Below, one piece after another: positions 18,867-30,600 of a DNA stretch of 55,670 bases. The stretch is taken from positions 1 to 55,670 of the forward strand of contig NZ_AP018667.1 of the NCBI RefSeq assembly GCF_003967075.1. The letters run 5' to 3'. This stretch comes from Sphingobium amiense (GTDB taxonomy: Bacteria; Pseudomonadota; Alphaproteobacteria; Sphingomonadales; Sphingomonadaceae). The position numbers were made by a program, and so were the translations under genes. The notes under the pieces are model-generated. The model was not told where the DNA came from, did not search any database, and was given only the letters and a program-made list of their open reading frames with translations. How positions within the stretch are numbered: position 1 is the stretch's first letter; each line of letters opens with the position of its first letter.

Positions 18867-19286
18867 GTGACTGTGGAGCAAGAGATCGACGGCAGTGGCG
18901 GCGTGGAGAACGGGCGCCGACGGCGCTGGACGCTGGAAGAGAAGCGCGCGGTGGTGGAGCTGTCGCTCGATCCGGCGTGCAGCATGGCGGAGGTGGCCGC
19001 GTGTTTCGATGTCCTTCCGGCCCAGATATATGCCTGGCGCCGCGAGTTGCGCGAGATGGCGGAGGACGCGGCGCGCGAGGACAGGGCGATGTTCCTGCCG
19101 GCGGTCATCGAGCCGACATCGGTGCCGGCGGTGCTGCTCGAACCGGAGGCCGCGAACGCGCGGCTGCTGCCGGACGCGGTGGTGCAGGTCGCAATGGAAG
19201 TGCGCGGCGTGCCAGTGATGGTCGCCCACGGCGCAAGTTCGACGCTGGTCGCCTCGGTAATCGCAGCGCTGCTGAGGGCGCGATGA
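18867..19286 (+). CDS. tnpA: IS66 accessory protein TnpA
   Basis: 139 residues from a GTG. The HTH pattern RRRRWTLEEKRAVVELSLDP and MAEVAACFDVLPAQIYAWRRE is the IS66 TnpA DNA-binding domain. Its stop overlaps the tnpB start (ATGA). Confidence 0.9.
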   Translation: MTVEQEIDGSGGVENGRRRRWTLEEKRAVVELSLDPACSMAEVAACFDVLPAQIYAWRRELREMAEDAAREDRAMFLPAVIEPTSVPAVLLEPEAANARLLPDAVVQVAMEVRGVPVMVAHGASSTLVASVIAALLRAR

Positions 19287-19654
19287 TCGGGCCGGGCAGC
19301 GACGCCAAGGTGCTGATCTACACCAAGCCGATCGATTTCCGCTGCGGCATCGACACGCTGGTGGCCAAGGTCCAGCACGAGTTGAGCCAGGATCCGTGGC
19401 GCGGAGTCGCCTATATTTTTCGTTCCAAGAGGAAGGACAGGCTGAAGATTCTGTGGTTCGACGGCACCGGCATCTGGCTGATGACCAAGCGCGCCGAGGC
19501 CGCCGAAGGATTCGCCTGGCCGCCGGCGGTCGATGGCAGTTTTTCGATCACGGCGGCGCAGATGGCAGCACTCACCTCGGGCATGGACTGGCGTCGGCAC
19601 CGCGCGCCAAGGCGCGTAAATCCGCCTAAAATCGAGGGTTTCGCTGATGCGTGA
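19283..19654 (+). CDS. tnpB: IS66 accessory protein TnpB
   Basis: 123 residues. KVLIYTKPIDFRCGIDTLVA and LKILWFDGTGIWLMTKR are signatures of the IS66 Orf2 family, which is needed for transposition although its activity is unclear. The ATG overlaps the tnpA stop by four bases. Confidence 0.92.
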   Translation: MIGPGSDAKVLIYTKPIDFRCGIDTLVAKVQHELSQDPWRGVAYIFRSKRKDRLKILWFDGTGIWLMTKRAEAAEGFAWPPAVDGSFSITAAQMAALTSGMDWRRHRAPRRVNPPKIEGFADA

Positions 19655-19711
19655 GATAGTCGCGACAGGCCGAGTCAACTGCGCTGGACGCGTCGTTACG
19701 CATGTGATTCG

Positions 19712-21442
19712 ATGCCTGCCATGGACCCGCTGACGGCCTCCTGCAAAGACCCAGTTGCGCTGCTCGCGACCATCGCGAAGCTGACCGCCGAGGCGGCCGA
19801 ACGCGACCAGCAGATCGTTCGCATCAACGCCGAGAACGAGGCGCTCGCCCGCGCTGCGGCCCAAGCTGAGGCGCGCGAGATCATCGCGCTCGCCACCGCG
19901 AAAGCGGCCGAACACGCCGCCGTCATCGCCGAGGCGAAGGCCGCCGAGATGGAGGACGCGCTCGCGGCCGCCCGCGATGAGGTCAAGCGCCTCAACGACA
20001 TTCTCGACCAGTTCAAGCGCCACCGTTTCGGCCAGAGCGCCGAGCGGCTCGATCCCGACCAGTACCAGCTCGTGCTCGAAGAGCTCGAAGCTGCCTTGTC
20101 GCGCGCCGAGGCCGGGCTCGAAGCGCTGATCGACCAGGCTGACGCGACCGGCGAGACAAAGCGCCGCCGCCGCAACAACCGTGGAGCGCTGCCCGCCCAT
20201 CTCGAGCGTATCGAGCAGGTCGTCGACATCGAAGACAAGCAGTGTGCCTGCTGCGGCAACGATCTTCATGTCATCGGCGAGGACGTCACCGAGCGCCTCG
20301 ACGTCGTGCCCACCATCTTCCGCGTGCTGGTCACCCGCCGTCCGCGCTATGGCTGCCGCGGCTGCGACGAGGGCGGCGTCACCCAGGCGCCGGCGCCAAG
20401 CTTCATCGTCGATCAGGGCCTGCCCACCGACGCGCTCGTCGCCCAGGTCATCGTCGCGCGCTACGCCGATCACCTTCCGCTTTACCGGCAAGCCCAGATC
20501 TACGCCCGCCAGGGGATCGATCTCGACCGGGCAACGCTCGCCGACTGGGTCGGGCGCGTCGGATGGTGGCTGACTCCGCTCAGGCAGCATCTGCTCGCCG
20601 AGCTGCGAAGTTCGGTGAAGCTGTTCGCCGACGAGACGCGCATGCCCGTGCTGGCGCCCGGGACCGGCAAGACCAAGAGCGGCCAGCTGTGGGCCTATGC
20701 CCGCGACGATCGGCCATGGGGCGGACTCGCGCCGCCCGCCGTCGTCTACATGTACGCCGCCGGCCGCGGCGGCATGCATCCGATCGACCATCTCGGCGAC
20801 TTCGCCGGGGTGCTCCAGGTGGACGGCTATGCCGGCTACAATGAGATCAAGCGCCGCAATGGCGTCACCCTCGCATTCTGCCTGCTTCACGCGCGGCGCA
20901 AGTTCTACGATTTCCGCGAAAAGGAGCCCGTTGCCGACGAGGTGCTCCGTCGCTTCTCGGCGATCTACAAGATCGAGGCGACGCTCAGGGACACCTCGCC
21001 CGAGGCGCGGTTCGAAGGGCGGCAGCTGATACTGAAGCCGCTGTTCGATAACCTGCGCGACTATCTCTCGAAGAACCTCGGCCGGTTCAGCGCCAAGGGC
21101 AAGATGGCCGAAGCGATCAACTATATGCTCAACCACTGGCAGCAGCTCACCTATTGCCTGCTCGACGGCCGCGTCGAGCTCGATACCAACACGGTCGAAA
21201 GAAGCATCCGCCCGATTGCCCTGTCGCGCCGCAACTCGTTGTTCGCCGGCAGCGATGCCGGGGCAGACAATTGGGCGGTGCTCGCCAGCCTTCTCGAAAC
21301 GTGCAAACTCTCGGACGTCGATCCGCTCGCCTGGCTCACCGCCACCCTCACCAAGCTTGCCAACGGTCATAGCAACAAGGACCTCGATTCCCTCATGCCC
21401 TGGCACTTCCCCAAGATCGCCGGGCGCAACGCCCCCTCTTAA
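19712..21442 (+). CDS. tnpC: IS66 transposase TnpC
   Basis: 576 residues. In order: an Ala/Glu-rich coiled coil (about 15-105) ending FKRHRFGQSAERL, a zinc-binding stretch with CACCGNDLH and a later CRGCDEG, and the DDE core with LFADETRMP, LQVDGYAGYN and LDTNTVERSIRP. Complete length for the family. Confidence 0.94.
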   Translation: MPAMDPLTASCKDPVALLATIAKLTAEAAERDQQIVRINAENEALARAAAQAEAREIIALATAKAAEHAAVIAEAKAAEMEDALAAARDEVKRLNDILDQFKRHRFGQSAERLDPDQYQLVLEELEAALSRAEAGLEALIDQADATGETKRRRRNNRGALPAHLERIEQVVDIEDKQCACCGNDLHVIGEDVTERLDVVPTIFRVLVTRRPRYGCRGCDEGGVTQAPAPSFIVDQGLPTDALVAQVIVARYADHLPLYRQAQIYARQGIDLDRATLADWVGRVGWWLTPLRQHLLAELRSSVKLFADETRMPVLAPGTGKTKSGQLWAYARDDRPWGGLAPPAVVYMYAAGRGGMHPIDHLGDFAGVLQVDGYAGYNEIKRRNGVTLAFCLLHARRKFYDFREKEPVADEVLRRFSAIYKIEATLRDTSPEARFEGRQLILKPLFDNLRDYLSKNLGRFSAKGKMAEAINYMLNHWQQLTYCLLDGRVELDTNTVERSIRPIALSRRNSLFAGSDAGADNWAVLASLLETCKLSDVDPLAWLTATLTKLANGHSNKDLDSLMPWHFPKIAGRNAPS

Positions 21443-21491
21443 GACGCTTGACCGGCACGTTTCCGCCACGTGGGTCTGGGATGACGGATAC

Positions 21492-21795
21492 GCCGACCTT
21501 AAGCGAGGTAGCAGACAAGCTTCACATCGCGCAGCGAACCCTCATAAGGCGCCTGGGACGGCTCGGCACGACCTATCAGGAGATTACCGATCGTTTTCTG
21601 TTTTGTCGCGCCCGCGAAATGCTCGAGAACGATCAGCTGGCGATCAAGGAGATTGCTGCGGCGATCGGCTTCGACGATCCGGCAAACTTCGGCAAAGCCT
21701 TCAAGCGCTGGTGCGGGATGTCGCCGGGCAGCTACCGCAAGCAACGGCAGGATATGGGCGGCACTGGCCCAGCACTCTCCGCCGAGACGCATTAG
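21492..21795 (+). pseudogene. AraC-family regulator, C-terminal remnant
   Basis: About 100 codons of the two-HTH AraC DNA-binding domain: LSEVADKLHIAQRTLIRRL, then LAIKEIAAAIGFDDPANFGKAFKRWCGMSP. The first roughly 200-250 residues are absent, and the frame runs straight out of the IS66 end. The other side of IS66 does not carry the missing part, so a deletion followed or accompanied the insertion. Confidence 0.85.
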
Positions 21796-21815
21796 CTGCC
21801 CACCACGTGGTGACA

Positions 21816-21843
21816 GCTCCACAAGCCCGCGGGCTTGTGGAGC
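21816..21843. terminator. Bidirectional terminator-like palindrome
   Basis: Perfect 28-nt palindrome with 14-bp arms (GCTCCACAAGCCCG and its complement) between the convergent AraC remnant and TonB receptor remnant. Confidence 0.65.
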
Positions 21844-21854
21844 CGGAGTACGTC

Positions 21855-21995
21855 TCAGAATCGATAGGTGAATTGCAAGGTCAGCTGTCTTCCGAGCGAG
21901 GTTGCGACGGTCTGGTCCAGAGCGACCTGTTTGGGGGCCGGATTGCAGGGCAACATCCCGCCGGGATCGGGGGCGCAAGCAAAGGGGCGCGCTTG
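21855..21995 (-). pseudogene. TonB-dependent receptor, C-terminal tip
   Basis: Only the last 46 codons remain, ending GRQLTLQFTYRF, a typical last beta-strand with terminal Phe of an outer-membrane receptor. The rest was lost at the IS6-family element boundary at 21996. Confidence 0.65.
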
Positions 21996-22887
21996 GGCTC
22001 TGTTGCAAACTGTGATGACGGGCGCAGTTCGTCTCATGGCTGTTCGAGCGGTGCCCATTAGGCTGCTTCAAGTTCCATCCGTTTGCCGATGAGTTGAATG
22101 GCTTCGGTGAGGGCGCAAGCGCCGAGGCCGAAGGCACGCTCGACCAGCCGCGCCTCGCCGCAAATGTCGCGGGTGAGATTGAAGGCAGCTGCCTGTCCCT
22201 TGCGCAGGGCCCGCATCACCTCGAAGCCTTTGATCGTCGCATACGCCGTCTTCAGTGTCTTGAAACCCCGCACCGGCCGGATCAGCTGCTTCAGCTTGCC
22301 ATGGTCAGCCTCAACGACGTTGTTCAGATACTTCACCTGGCGATGCTGGGTATCCTTGGGACATTTGCCTTCCGCTTTCAGTTCAGCAATGGCGGCGGTG
22401 TAGGTCGGCGCCTTATCGGTATTGATGATCTCGGGTTTCTCCCAGTCCTTCAACCCGCCCAGCGCCTTGCCCAGGAAACGCTTCGCAGCCTTCGTATTCC
22501 GCGTTGGCGAGAGATAAAAATCGATCGTGTTCCCGTCCTTGTCGACCGCGCGATACAGATACGTCCAGGCACCACGAACCTTGATATAGGTCTCATCGAC
22601 CCGCCAACTCGTCGAGGCAGGGCGGCGCCATTGCCAGCGCAGCCGCTTCTCGATCTCCGGGGCGTATCTCTGAACCCAGCGGTAGATCGTGGAATGGTCA
22701 ACATTCACGCCACGTTCGCCCATCATCTGCTCAAGATCCCGGTAGCTGATGCCATACCGGCAGTACCATCGCACCGCCCAAAGCACGATCTCACCCTCAA
22801 AATGCCGCCCTTTGAACCCTGACATCGCGCCACCCTCACTCTCGGCAAGACAGATCACCGAAAATCGGATCAGTTTGCAACAGAGCC
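21996..22887. mobile_element. IS6-family insertion sequence
   Basis: 892 bp bounded by GGCTCTGTTGCAAA and its inverted copy, with one transposase gene. Flanking 8-mers differ (CGCGCTTG and GCTGCGAT), and each side is a truncated gene (TonB receptor left, MFS right). This fits IS6-mediated deletion or replicon fusion. Confidence 0.92.
22058..22825 (-). CDS. tnpA: IS6-family transposase
   Basis: 255 residues starting MSGFKGRHFEGEIVLWAVRW. DDE residues lie in WRVDETYIKV, INTDKAPTY and NNVVEADHGKLK. It is a different IS6 member from the two IS6100 copies in this window. Confidence 0.93.
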   Translation of the reverse strand: MSGFKGRHFEGEIVLWAVRWYCRYGISYRDLEQMMGERGVNVDHSTIYRWVQRYAPEIEKRLRWQWRRPASTSWRVDETYIKVRGAWTYLYRAVDKDGNTIDFYLSPTRNTKAAKRFLGKALGGLKDWEKPEIINTDKAPTYTAAIAELKAEGKCPKDTQHRQVKYLNNVVEADHGKLKQLIRPVRGFKTLKTAYATIKGFEVMRALRKGQAAAFNLTRDICGEARLVERAFGLGACALTEAIQLIGKRMELEAA

Positions 22888-23931
22888 GCTGCGATGTTTC
22901 TTGGCAGCCTCTCCGATCGGATCGGCCGTCGCAAGGTCCTGATCCCATCATTGATCTTCTTTTCTTTGGCATCGGGTGTGTCTGGTCTTGCTGGCGGCTT
23001 CATGAGCCTGCTGCTGATCCGCGGGGTCATGGGCGTGGCCGAAGGCGCCTTCTGCCCCACCAGCTTTGCTGCGGTCGCCGAAGCTTCCAAACCCTCGCGC
23101 ATCGGCTTCAACCAAGGTCTGCAACAGAGCATGTTCGCCCTGTTCGGGCTCGGGTTCGGGCCTTTCATTGCCGCATGGCTACTGAGCTTCACGACGTGGC
23201 GCGGGGTGTTCCTGCTCGTCACCGTGCCTGGCCTTATTCTGAGCGCGTTGATCTGGATGTGCATTCGTGATCGCACGCCAGCTGCGACGCAGTCGGACAG
23301 CGTGTCCCATCGGCCCAGCGAGCCCAGCGCCTCGATCGGTCAGGTACTCAAAGTGCGTAACGTCCGCATCGGTATGCTGGGTCTGCTGTGCGCCATGTGC
23401 GGGATCTTCACCCTGGCTGCGTTCGCACCGCTCTACCTGACCGAACACCTGCATCTCGACGCATGGGCCGCTGCTTCGGCCGCTTCTGCTATCGGCTTCG
23501 GCGGCTTTGCCGGTCAGTGGATTCTTCCCACGCTCTCGGACATCTACGGCCGTCGCCCGATGGCGATCCTCGGCTTCCTCGGCGGCGCGATCTTCGTCTT
23601 CGCGTTCATCAACACCGGGGCGTCAATTCTGCCCCTGTTCGGCACCCTGTTCGGCGCTACCGTCTGCAGTTTCGGCCTTCTCTCGCTGATTTCTGGCCCA
23701 ATCGCTGCGGAATCTGCGCCTCCAGGCATGGTCTCGACCGCTGCCGGCCTCATCATCGGCGTCGGCGAAGTCTTCGGTGGTGGCCTTGCTCTCGTCGTAG
23801 CCGGTTACCTGATCGCGACGTACGGCATCCAGTCGATGCTCTACCTGGCCCTTGGCGGACTGGCGATCGGCGTGCTGCTGATGTTCTTCCTGAAGGAGAC
23901 CGCCCCGAGGAAGCTGGCGATCACGGATTAA
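22888..23931 (+). pseudogene. MFS permease lacking its N-terminus
   Basis: About 345 codons of an MFS permease remain, opening with GSLSDRIGRRKVLIPS, the loop after membrane segment 2. Roughly the first 75 residues are missing at the IS6 boundary. It is a relative of the intact permease at 9501-10751: both share EGAFCPTSFAA and the conserved LQQS and FALFG stretches. An in-frame ATG at 22894 exists by chance, but a functional transporter is unlikely. Confidence 0.85.
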
Positions 23932-24040
23932 TCCATCAACTTTCCAGATACCCGTTTCAGGTATAGCGCGACGATCTGGGTGAGAGGTCAGCGACTATCA
24001 GGATGAGAACAGATTGTCGCGGCGGGTTCATGGTGCCGGG

Positions 24041-26403
<2,363 letters not shown>

Positions 26404-26485
26404 TCACGGCATCTCCCTCCAATCTGGATATGCCAATGAATATTGGGTCGGCCCCGACGATCTGCGGCTCCTCCATTAAAGGGCC

Positions 26486-26558
26486 ATCGGTTGTTGGGGT
26501 CTCGGCTACGGGCTTCGGGCTACGCCCTCCGCCCTTCACCGACACCCCAACAACCGAT
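26486..26558. repeat. Long hairpin upstream of istA
   Basis: The 20-bp arms (26486-26505 and 26539-26558) pair with one mismatch around a 33-nt loop. The outer 15 bp, ATCGGTTGTTGGGGT, are perfect. It lies inside the IS21 element between its right end and istA. Confidence 0.7.
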
Positions 26559-26599
26559 TCTCATCTTGATTGTCGCTACGCTCGCATCCTGTCAGTCGC

Positions 26600-27022
26600 C
26601 GCGCATTTCAGGGGAGTGGATGTCTCCGCTCCCCTTTCTCGTGAACGATTGGCGGGCCGTCGATTGGGTTTTTCAGGCGATAGTTTGGCTTACTGGTTTC
26701 CGGTCCCCACCCTGACTGCCCCAGCGACCGTCAGGACCGTCAGGCCATACCGTTAGTCGAGATCGAGCACGAGGACACCGATCCTATGGGCTACGCGAAC
26801 AACGCCACCTCATCTGATCCGGGCTCACGCCCTGGGCAGCGAAGTCCTGGCAATTGCACGTCTTGAGACGATCGCAGGTTCACGGGTATGGTACGTCACG
26901 ATCATTCGTCGAGGCGGAGGCGTGATTGCGACTGTATGGGCGAGTGCGCTGCCTCTGCGCTATAGCGCAAAGATCCGCATGATTGGCACGTGAGGTAGCC
27001 CAGACGTTCTTCGGCCTGCCCG
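26600..27022. other. Gene-free interval between IS21 and the IclR gene
   Basis: 423 bp. No reading frame has recognisable coding content. Probably debris between the insertion element and the catabolic region. Confidence 0.4.
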
Positions 27023-27793
27023 TTACCCCGAAAGGTGAGCCTGGCGGCCCAGTGACGATGCTGCTCTGGTCAGTGCAGGCAGTATGGTCTTTTCCAGGTC
27101 CTGGAGGCTGCGCTCCAGCGCATTGGTACCGACGTTCAGGGCGCCAATCGTGCAGCCCGCTTCGTTGCATACCGGCACTGCGATTGAACGCAGGCCGATT
27201 TCCAGCTCCTGGTCGACGATGGCATAACCGTTGCCGACGACGCCTTCCAAGACCTTCTCCAGTGCAGCTCGGTCCACGAGCGTTAGGGGGGTCAGACGTG
27301 GAAGAGGTTCTTGCGGCAGCAGGGTATCGCGTTCAGCCGGCGCGAGCGATGCCAGAAGCACGCGGCCCATCGATGTAACCCACGCTGGAAGCCTTGAGCC
27401 CACATGCAGGCCGATAGACATGATCCGGCTTCGTGACGCACGCGCGACGTAAAGGATCTCCGCGCCGTCGAGGACGGCGAGAGAACAGGATTCATCAAGC
27501 TCGTCGCGCAACCCCTCCAGCACCGGTTGCGCCAATGCCGAGAGGGATCGATCTGAAAGAAATGCATCGGCGAGACGCAAGACGCCGGGAAGAACGTGAT
27601 AGAGCCGTTCTCTCCTTCCGACGTAGCCAAGCTCTGATAGCGTATATAGGCATCGCGCAATCACGCCGCGCGGTAGGTCGGTATGCGTCGACAAACTAGC
27701 GATCGATTGCCCCGCGCCCAACTCCCGGAACGCTTCGAGTACCTGCAGTCCCCGGGCAAGGGACTGCATGAAGTCGGGATGTGGTTCGCTCAT
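27023..27793 (-). CDS. IclR-family regulator, probable controller of the pca operon
   Basis: 256 residues from the ATG at 27793, chosen because AGGAGCACGA precedes it; the open frame extends further upstream without a ribosome site. N-terminal winged HTH: QSIASLSTHTDLPRGVIARCLYTL (about 29-52). The C-terminal effector domain includes SRIMSIGLHVGSRLPAWVTSMGRVLLA and VGNGYAIVDQELEIGLRSIAVP, as in the PcaR/PobR/PcaU branch, which senses 3-oxoadipate or aromatic acids. It is the last gene after pcaF (68-bp gap), so it may be co-transcribed with the genes it controls. Confidence 0.88.
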   Translation of the reverse strand: MSEPHPDFMQSLARGLQVLEAFRELGAGQSIASLSTHTDLPRGVIARCLYTLSELGYVGRRERLYHVLPGVLRLADAFLSDRSLSALAQPVLEGLRDELDESCSLAVLDGAEILYVARASRSRIMSIGLHVGSRLPAWVTSMGRVLLASLAPAERDTLLPQEPLPRLTPLTLVDRAALEKVLEGVVGNGYAIVDQELEIGLRSIAVPVCNEAGCTIGALNVGTNALERSLQDLEKTILPALTRAASSLGRQAHLSG

Positions 27794-27861
27794 TCGTGCT
27801 CCTGTCCCCGCTTTTGGGACATCGGCGGACATGGAGCGCGAATCAGTCGATGTCCAGATCA

Positions 27862-29064
27862 TCAGGCACGTTCGAGCGCCAGCGCCAGCCCCTGACCGAC
27901 GCCGATGCACATTGTCACCAGGGCGCGTTTCCCGCCCGATTGCTGCAGCGAATGCGCAGCCGTCAGGGCAAGGCGCGCGCCGGACATACCTAATGGATGG
28001 CCTAGTGCGATCGCGCCGCCGTTCGGGTTCAGACGCTCATCCCCAGGATCAACGCCAAGTTCGCGCATCGAAGCGATGACCTGGCTGGCGAACGCCTCGT
28101 TGATCTCGATAAGATCGAAGTCGTCAATCGTCAGGCCTAACCGAGCAAGTAGCTTCCTGCTGGCGGGAACCGGGCCGATACCCATCACACGCGGTTCGAC
28201 GCCAGCGGTCGCCATGCCGAGTACCCGTGCGCGCGGCGTTAGGCCGTGCGCCTTCAACGCCGCCTCACTAGCGATGAGCATCGCAGCCGCACCGTCATTC
28301 ACGCCTGAGGCATTGCCTGCCGTGACAGTCCCATCGGTATGTACAATCGGCTTAAGCTTCGCCAGCGCTTCCGCGGTAGTTTCGGGACGCGGATGCTCAT
28401 CGCGATCGACGATAACATTGCCCTTCCGACCGGTGATCGTGACCGGAACGATCTCTTCCGCGAAGAAGCCGTTTGCCTGTGACACCGCCGCGCGCTGCTG
28501 GCTGCGGAGGGCAAAGAAGTCCTGATCGGCGCGGCTGACGCCATAGTCTCGTGCTACGTTCTCGCCTGTTTCCGGCATGGAATCAACGCCGTAGAGCGCC
28601 TTCATGGCCGGATTGACAAAGCGCCAGCCAATCGTCGTATCCTCAATACTTGGTGTACGGGACCAGGCCTTCTCGGCCTTGCCCATGACGAGCGGCGCGC
28701 GGGTCATGCTTTCGACTCCGCCCGCGATGGCCAGGTCGATCTGGCCTGAGACGACGGCGCGTGCCGCGGTGCCCACCGCGTCGGCACCGCTGGCGCAGAG
28801 GCGGTTGAGCGTGGTGCCGGGCACGTTGGTGGGCAAGCCCGACAGCAACGCCGCCATACGCGCGACATTGCGGTTGTCCTCGCCCGCCTGGTTGGCCGAG
28901 CCCAAAAACACCTCCTCGATGGCGGCAGGATCAAGCCCGGAATTGCGCTCCAGCAAGGCCTTGATCGGAATTGCCGCCAGATCGTCCGCTCGCACCGGAG
29001 CAAGTGCCCCGCCGAACCGTCCGATCGGTGTGCGGACCGCGTCGCATAGGAAAGCGTGTGCCAT
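27862..29064 (-). CDS. pcaF: 3-oxoadipyl-CoA thiolase
   Basis: 400 residues, typical thiolase length. Catalytic residues are all present: Cys90 (NRLCASGADAVG), His356 (GGAIALGHPLG) and Cys386 (TMCIGVGQG). It cleaves 3-oxoadipyl-CoA with CoA to succinyl-CoA and acetyl-CoA. The ATG overlaps the pcaJ stop by one base (TAATG). Thiolases share these motifs, so the specific name rests on the pcaIJ neighbours. Confidence 0.92.
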   Translation of the reverse strand: MAHAFLCDAVRTPIGRFGGALAPVRADDLAAIPIKALLERNSGLDPAAIEEVFLGSANQAGEDNRNVARMAALLSGLPTNVPGTTLNRLCASGADAVGTAARAVVSGQIDLAIAGGVESMTRAPLVMGKAEKAWSRTPSIEDTTIGWRFVNPAMKALYGVDSMPETGENVARDYGVSRADQDFFALRSQQRAAVSQANGFFAEEIVPVTITGRKGNVIVDRDEHPRPETTAEALAKLKPIVHTDGTVTAGNASGVNDGAAAMLIASEAALKAHGLTPRARVLGMATAGVEPRVMGIGPVPASRKLLARLGLTIDDFDLIEINEAFASQVIASMRELGVDPGDERLNPNGGAIALGHPLGMSGARLALTAAHSLQQSGGKRALVTMCIGVGQGLALALERA

Positions 29065-29741
29065 TAGGCCGCCTCCGCTTCAAAGGCCGAGATATCGACG
29101 GCTGCTGCGGTGCTGGAGACGACCTGCTCCGCGGTAATGCCTGGCGCCAGTTCCACCAGCGTCAGGCCGCCTGCTACTTTGTCGCAGGCCAACACGCACA
29201 AGTCGGTGACGATCAGGTCCACTACGTTCTGGCCGGTAAGCGGCAGCGAGCACTCCTCCAGGATCTTGGGAGCACCGTGCTTGTTGCAGTGCTCCATCAC
29301 CACGACCACACGCTTGACGCCGGCGACCAGGTCCATTGCGCCTCCCATTCCCTTCACCATCTTGCCCGGGATCGTCCAGTTGGCGATGTCACCGCTGGCA
29401 GAGACTTCCATGGCGCCAAGAACGGTAAGATCGATATGGCCTCCCCGGATCATCGCGAAGCTGTCTGCGGAGGAAAAGAAGCTGGAGGTGGGCAATTGCG
29501 TGATGGTCTGTTTGCCGGCATTGATGAGGTCCGGATCAACTTCGTCGGCATAAGGGAAGGGGCCCATGCCCAACATGCCGTTCTCCGACTGCAAGGTGAC
29601 TTCGATGTCATGGGGCACATAGTTGGCGACCAGAGTGGGTATGCCGATGCCTAGATTGACGTAGTAACCATCCTCAAGCTCTCGCGCAGCGCGCTCGGCC
29701 ATCTGTTCACGGCTCCAGCCACTCGTGTTCTGCGTCATCAT
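29064..29741 (-). CDS. pcaJ: 3-oxoadipate CoA-transferase subunit B
   Basis: 225 residues. The active-site Glu53 is in [25 protein letters not shown] and [15 protein letters not shown] are subunit B signatures. It forms a heteromer with the pcaI product and moves CoA from succinyl-CoA to 3-oxoadipate. Its start overlaps the pcaI stop by four bases. Confidence 0.93.
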   Translation of the reverse strand: MMTQNTSGWSREQMAERAARELEDGYYVNLGIGIPTLVANYVPHDIEVTLQSENGMLGMGPFPYADEVDPDLINAGKQTITQLPTSSFFSSADSFAMIRGGHIDLTVLGAMEVSASGDIANWTIPGKMVKGMGGAMDLVAGVKRVVVVMEHCNKHGAPKILEECSLPLTGQNVVDLIVTDLCVLACDKVAGGLTLVELAPGITAEQVVSSTAAAVDISAFEAEAA

Positions 29742-30448
29742 GCGCTCTCCCGCTCGCGCGTCGTCAGCTTTTCGATGCGCTTTTCGTTGATGGTGGATAG
29801 AACGATCCGATCGACGTAGATGCCGGGCGTGTGGATCGTATCGGGATCGAACGTGCCGGGCTCGACGATCTCCTCCACTTCAACCACCGTCACTTTCGCA
29901 GCGGTCGCCATGTTCGGATTGAAATTGCGCGCGGTCTTGCGGAACATAAGGTTGCCGGACGGGTCCGCGCGCCAGGCTTTGATGATCGCCAGATCAGCGC
30001 GCAGCCAGGTTTCACGCACGTAAGCCTTGCCGTCAAATTCCTCGACTGGCTTGCCCTCCGCCACGACGGTGCCGACGCCGGTTGCAGTGTAGAACGCCGG
30101 AATTCCGGCACCGCCCGCGCGGATGCGCTCTGCAAGCGTACCTTGAGGATTGAGCTCCAGCTCAAGCTCGCCCGAAAGATACTGCTGCTCGAACAGTTTG
30201 TTCTCTCCGACGTACGATGAGATCATCTTACGCACCTGGCGGCTTTCCAGCAGCGCCCACAAGCCAAAGCCATCGGCGCCGGCGTTGTTGGATATGACTG
30301 TGAGACCCTTAACCCCCGCGCTCCTGATCTCCGGAATCAGGCTTTCCGGGTTACCCGATAGCCCAAAGCCTCCTGACATGATTGTCATGCCATCGAACAG
30401 CAGACCTTCCAGCGCCGCTCTGGGGTCGTCGAATATCTTTCTCGGCAT
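29738..30448 (-). CDS. pcaI: 3-oxoadipate CoA-transferase subunit A
   Basis: 236 residues from the ATG at 30448, which has GGAGGCG upstream; the frame is open further but without support. [20 protein letters not shown] and [15 protein letters not shown] are subunit A signatures. First gene of the pcaIJF-iclR operon, divergent from the AraC gene. Confidence 0.93.
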   Translation of the reverse strand: MPRKIFDDPRAALEGLLFDGMTIMSGGFGLSGNPESLIPEIRSAGVKGLTVISNNAGADGFGLWALLESRQVRKMISSYVGENKLFEQQYLSGELELELNPQGTLAERIRAGGAGIPAFYTATGVGTVVAEGKPVEEFDGKAYVRETWLRADLAIIKAWRADPSGNLMFRKTARNFNPNMATAAKVTVVEVEEIVEPGTFDPDTIHTPGIYVDRIVLSTINEKRIEKLTTRERESA

Positions 30449-30460
30449 ACATCGCCTCCG

Positions 30461-30499
30461 TTGAACGATTATCGTGTATTGAGTATGTTTATCGTTCAA
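30461..30499. promoter_or_regulatory. Operator-like inverted repeats between pcaI and the AraC gene
   Basis: TTGAACGAT (30461-30469) and ATCGTTCAA (30491-30499) are perfect inverted arms. Inside, ACGAT-T-ATCGT forms a tighter palindrome resembling the ATAATCG-centred boxes of PobR/PcaU-type IclR regulators. The site lies 13 bases from the pcaI start, so bound protein would overlap the pcaI promoter or leader. Confidence 0.55.
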
Positions 30500-30600
30500 T
30501 TTATAAAGGGTGCTATAGGCCGTCAACTGAGTCGTGCAATCCTGCCCGATCTAGTGGTAAGACGAAGAAACGCCGAAGCAGGCGTCTGGGAGAGTTTTCA

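Larger units (their letters stand above)
18781..21491. mobile_element. IS66-family insertion sequence
   Basis: Inverted ends share GTATCCGTCATCCCAGACCC and continue to 28 bp (18781-18808 and 21464-21491). Three genes in the canonical IS66 order follow: tnpA, tnpB, tnpC. The 8-bp flanks differ (CCAAAAAA versus GCCGACCT), so one side was altered after insertion. Confidence 0.92.

Noticed and set aside
18788..21469. Very long minus-strand frame (893 codons) opposite IS66
   Set aside because: It is the antisense of tnpA-tnpB-tnpC in GC-rich DNA. The plus-strand products match IS66 proteins exactly.
26750..27000. Open stretch containing ALGSEVLAIARLETIAGSRV
   Set aside because: No start codon with a ribosome site and no family resemblance; treated as non-coding debris.
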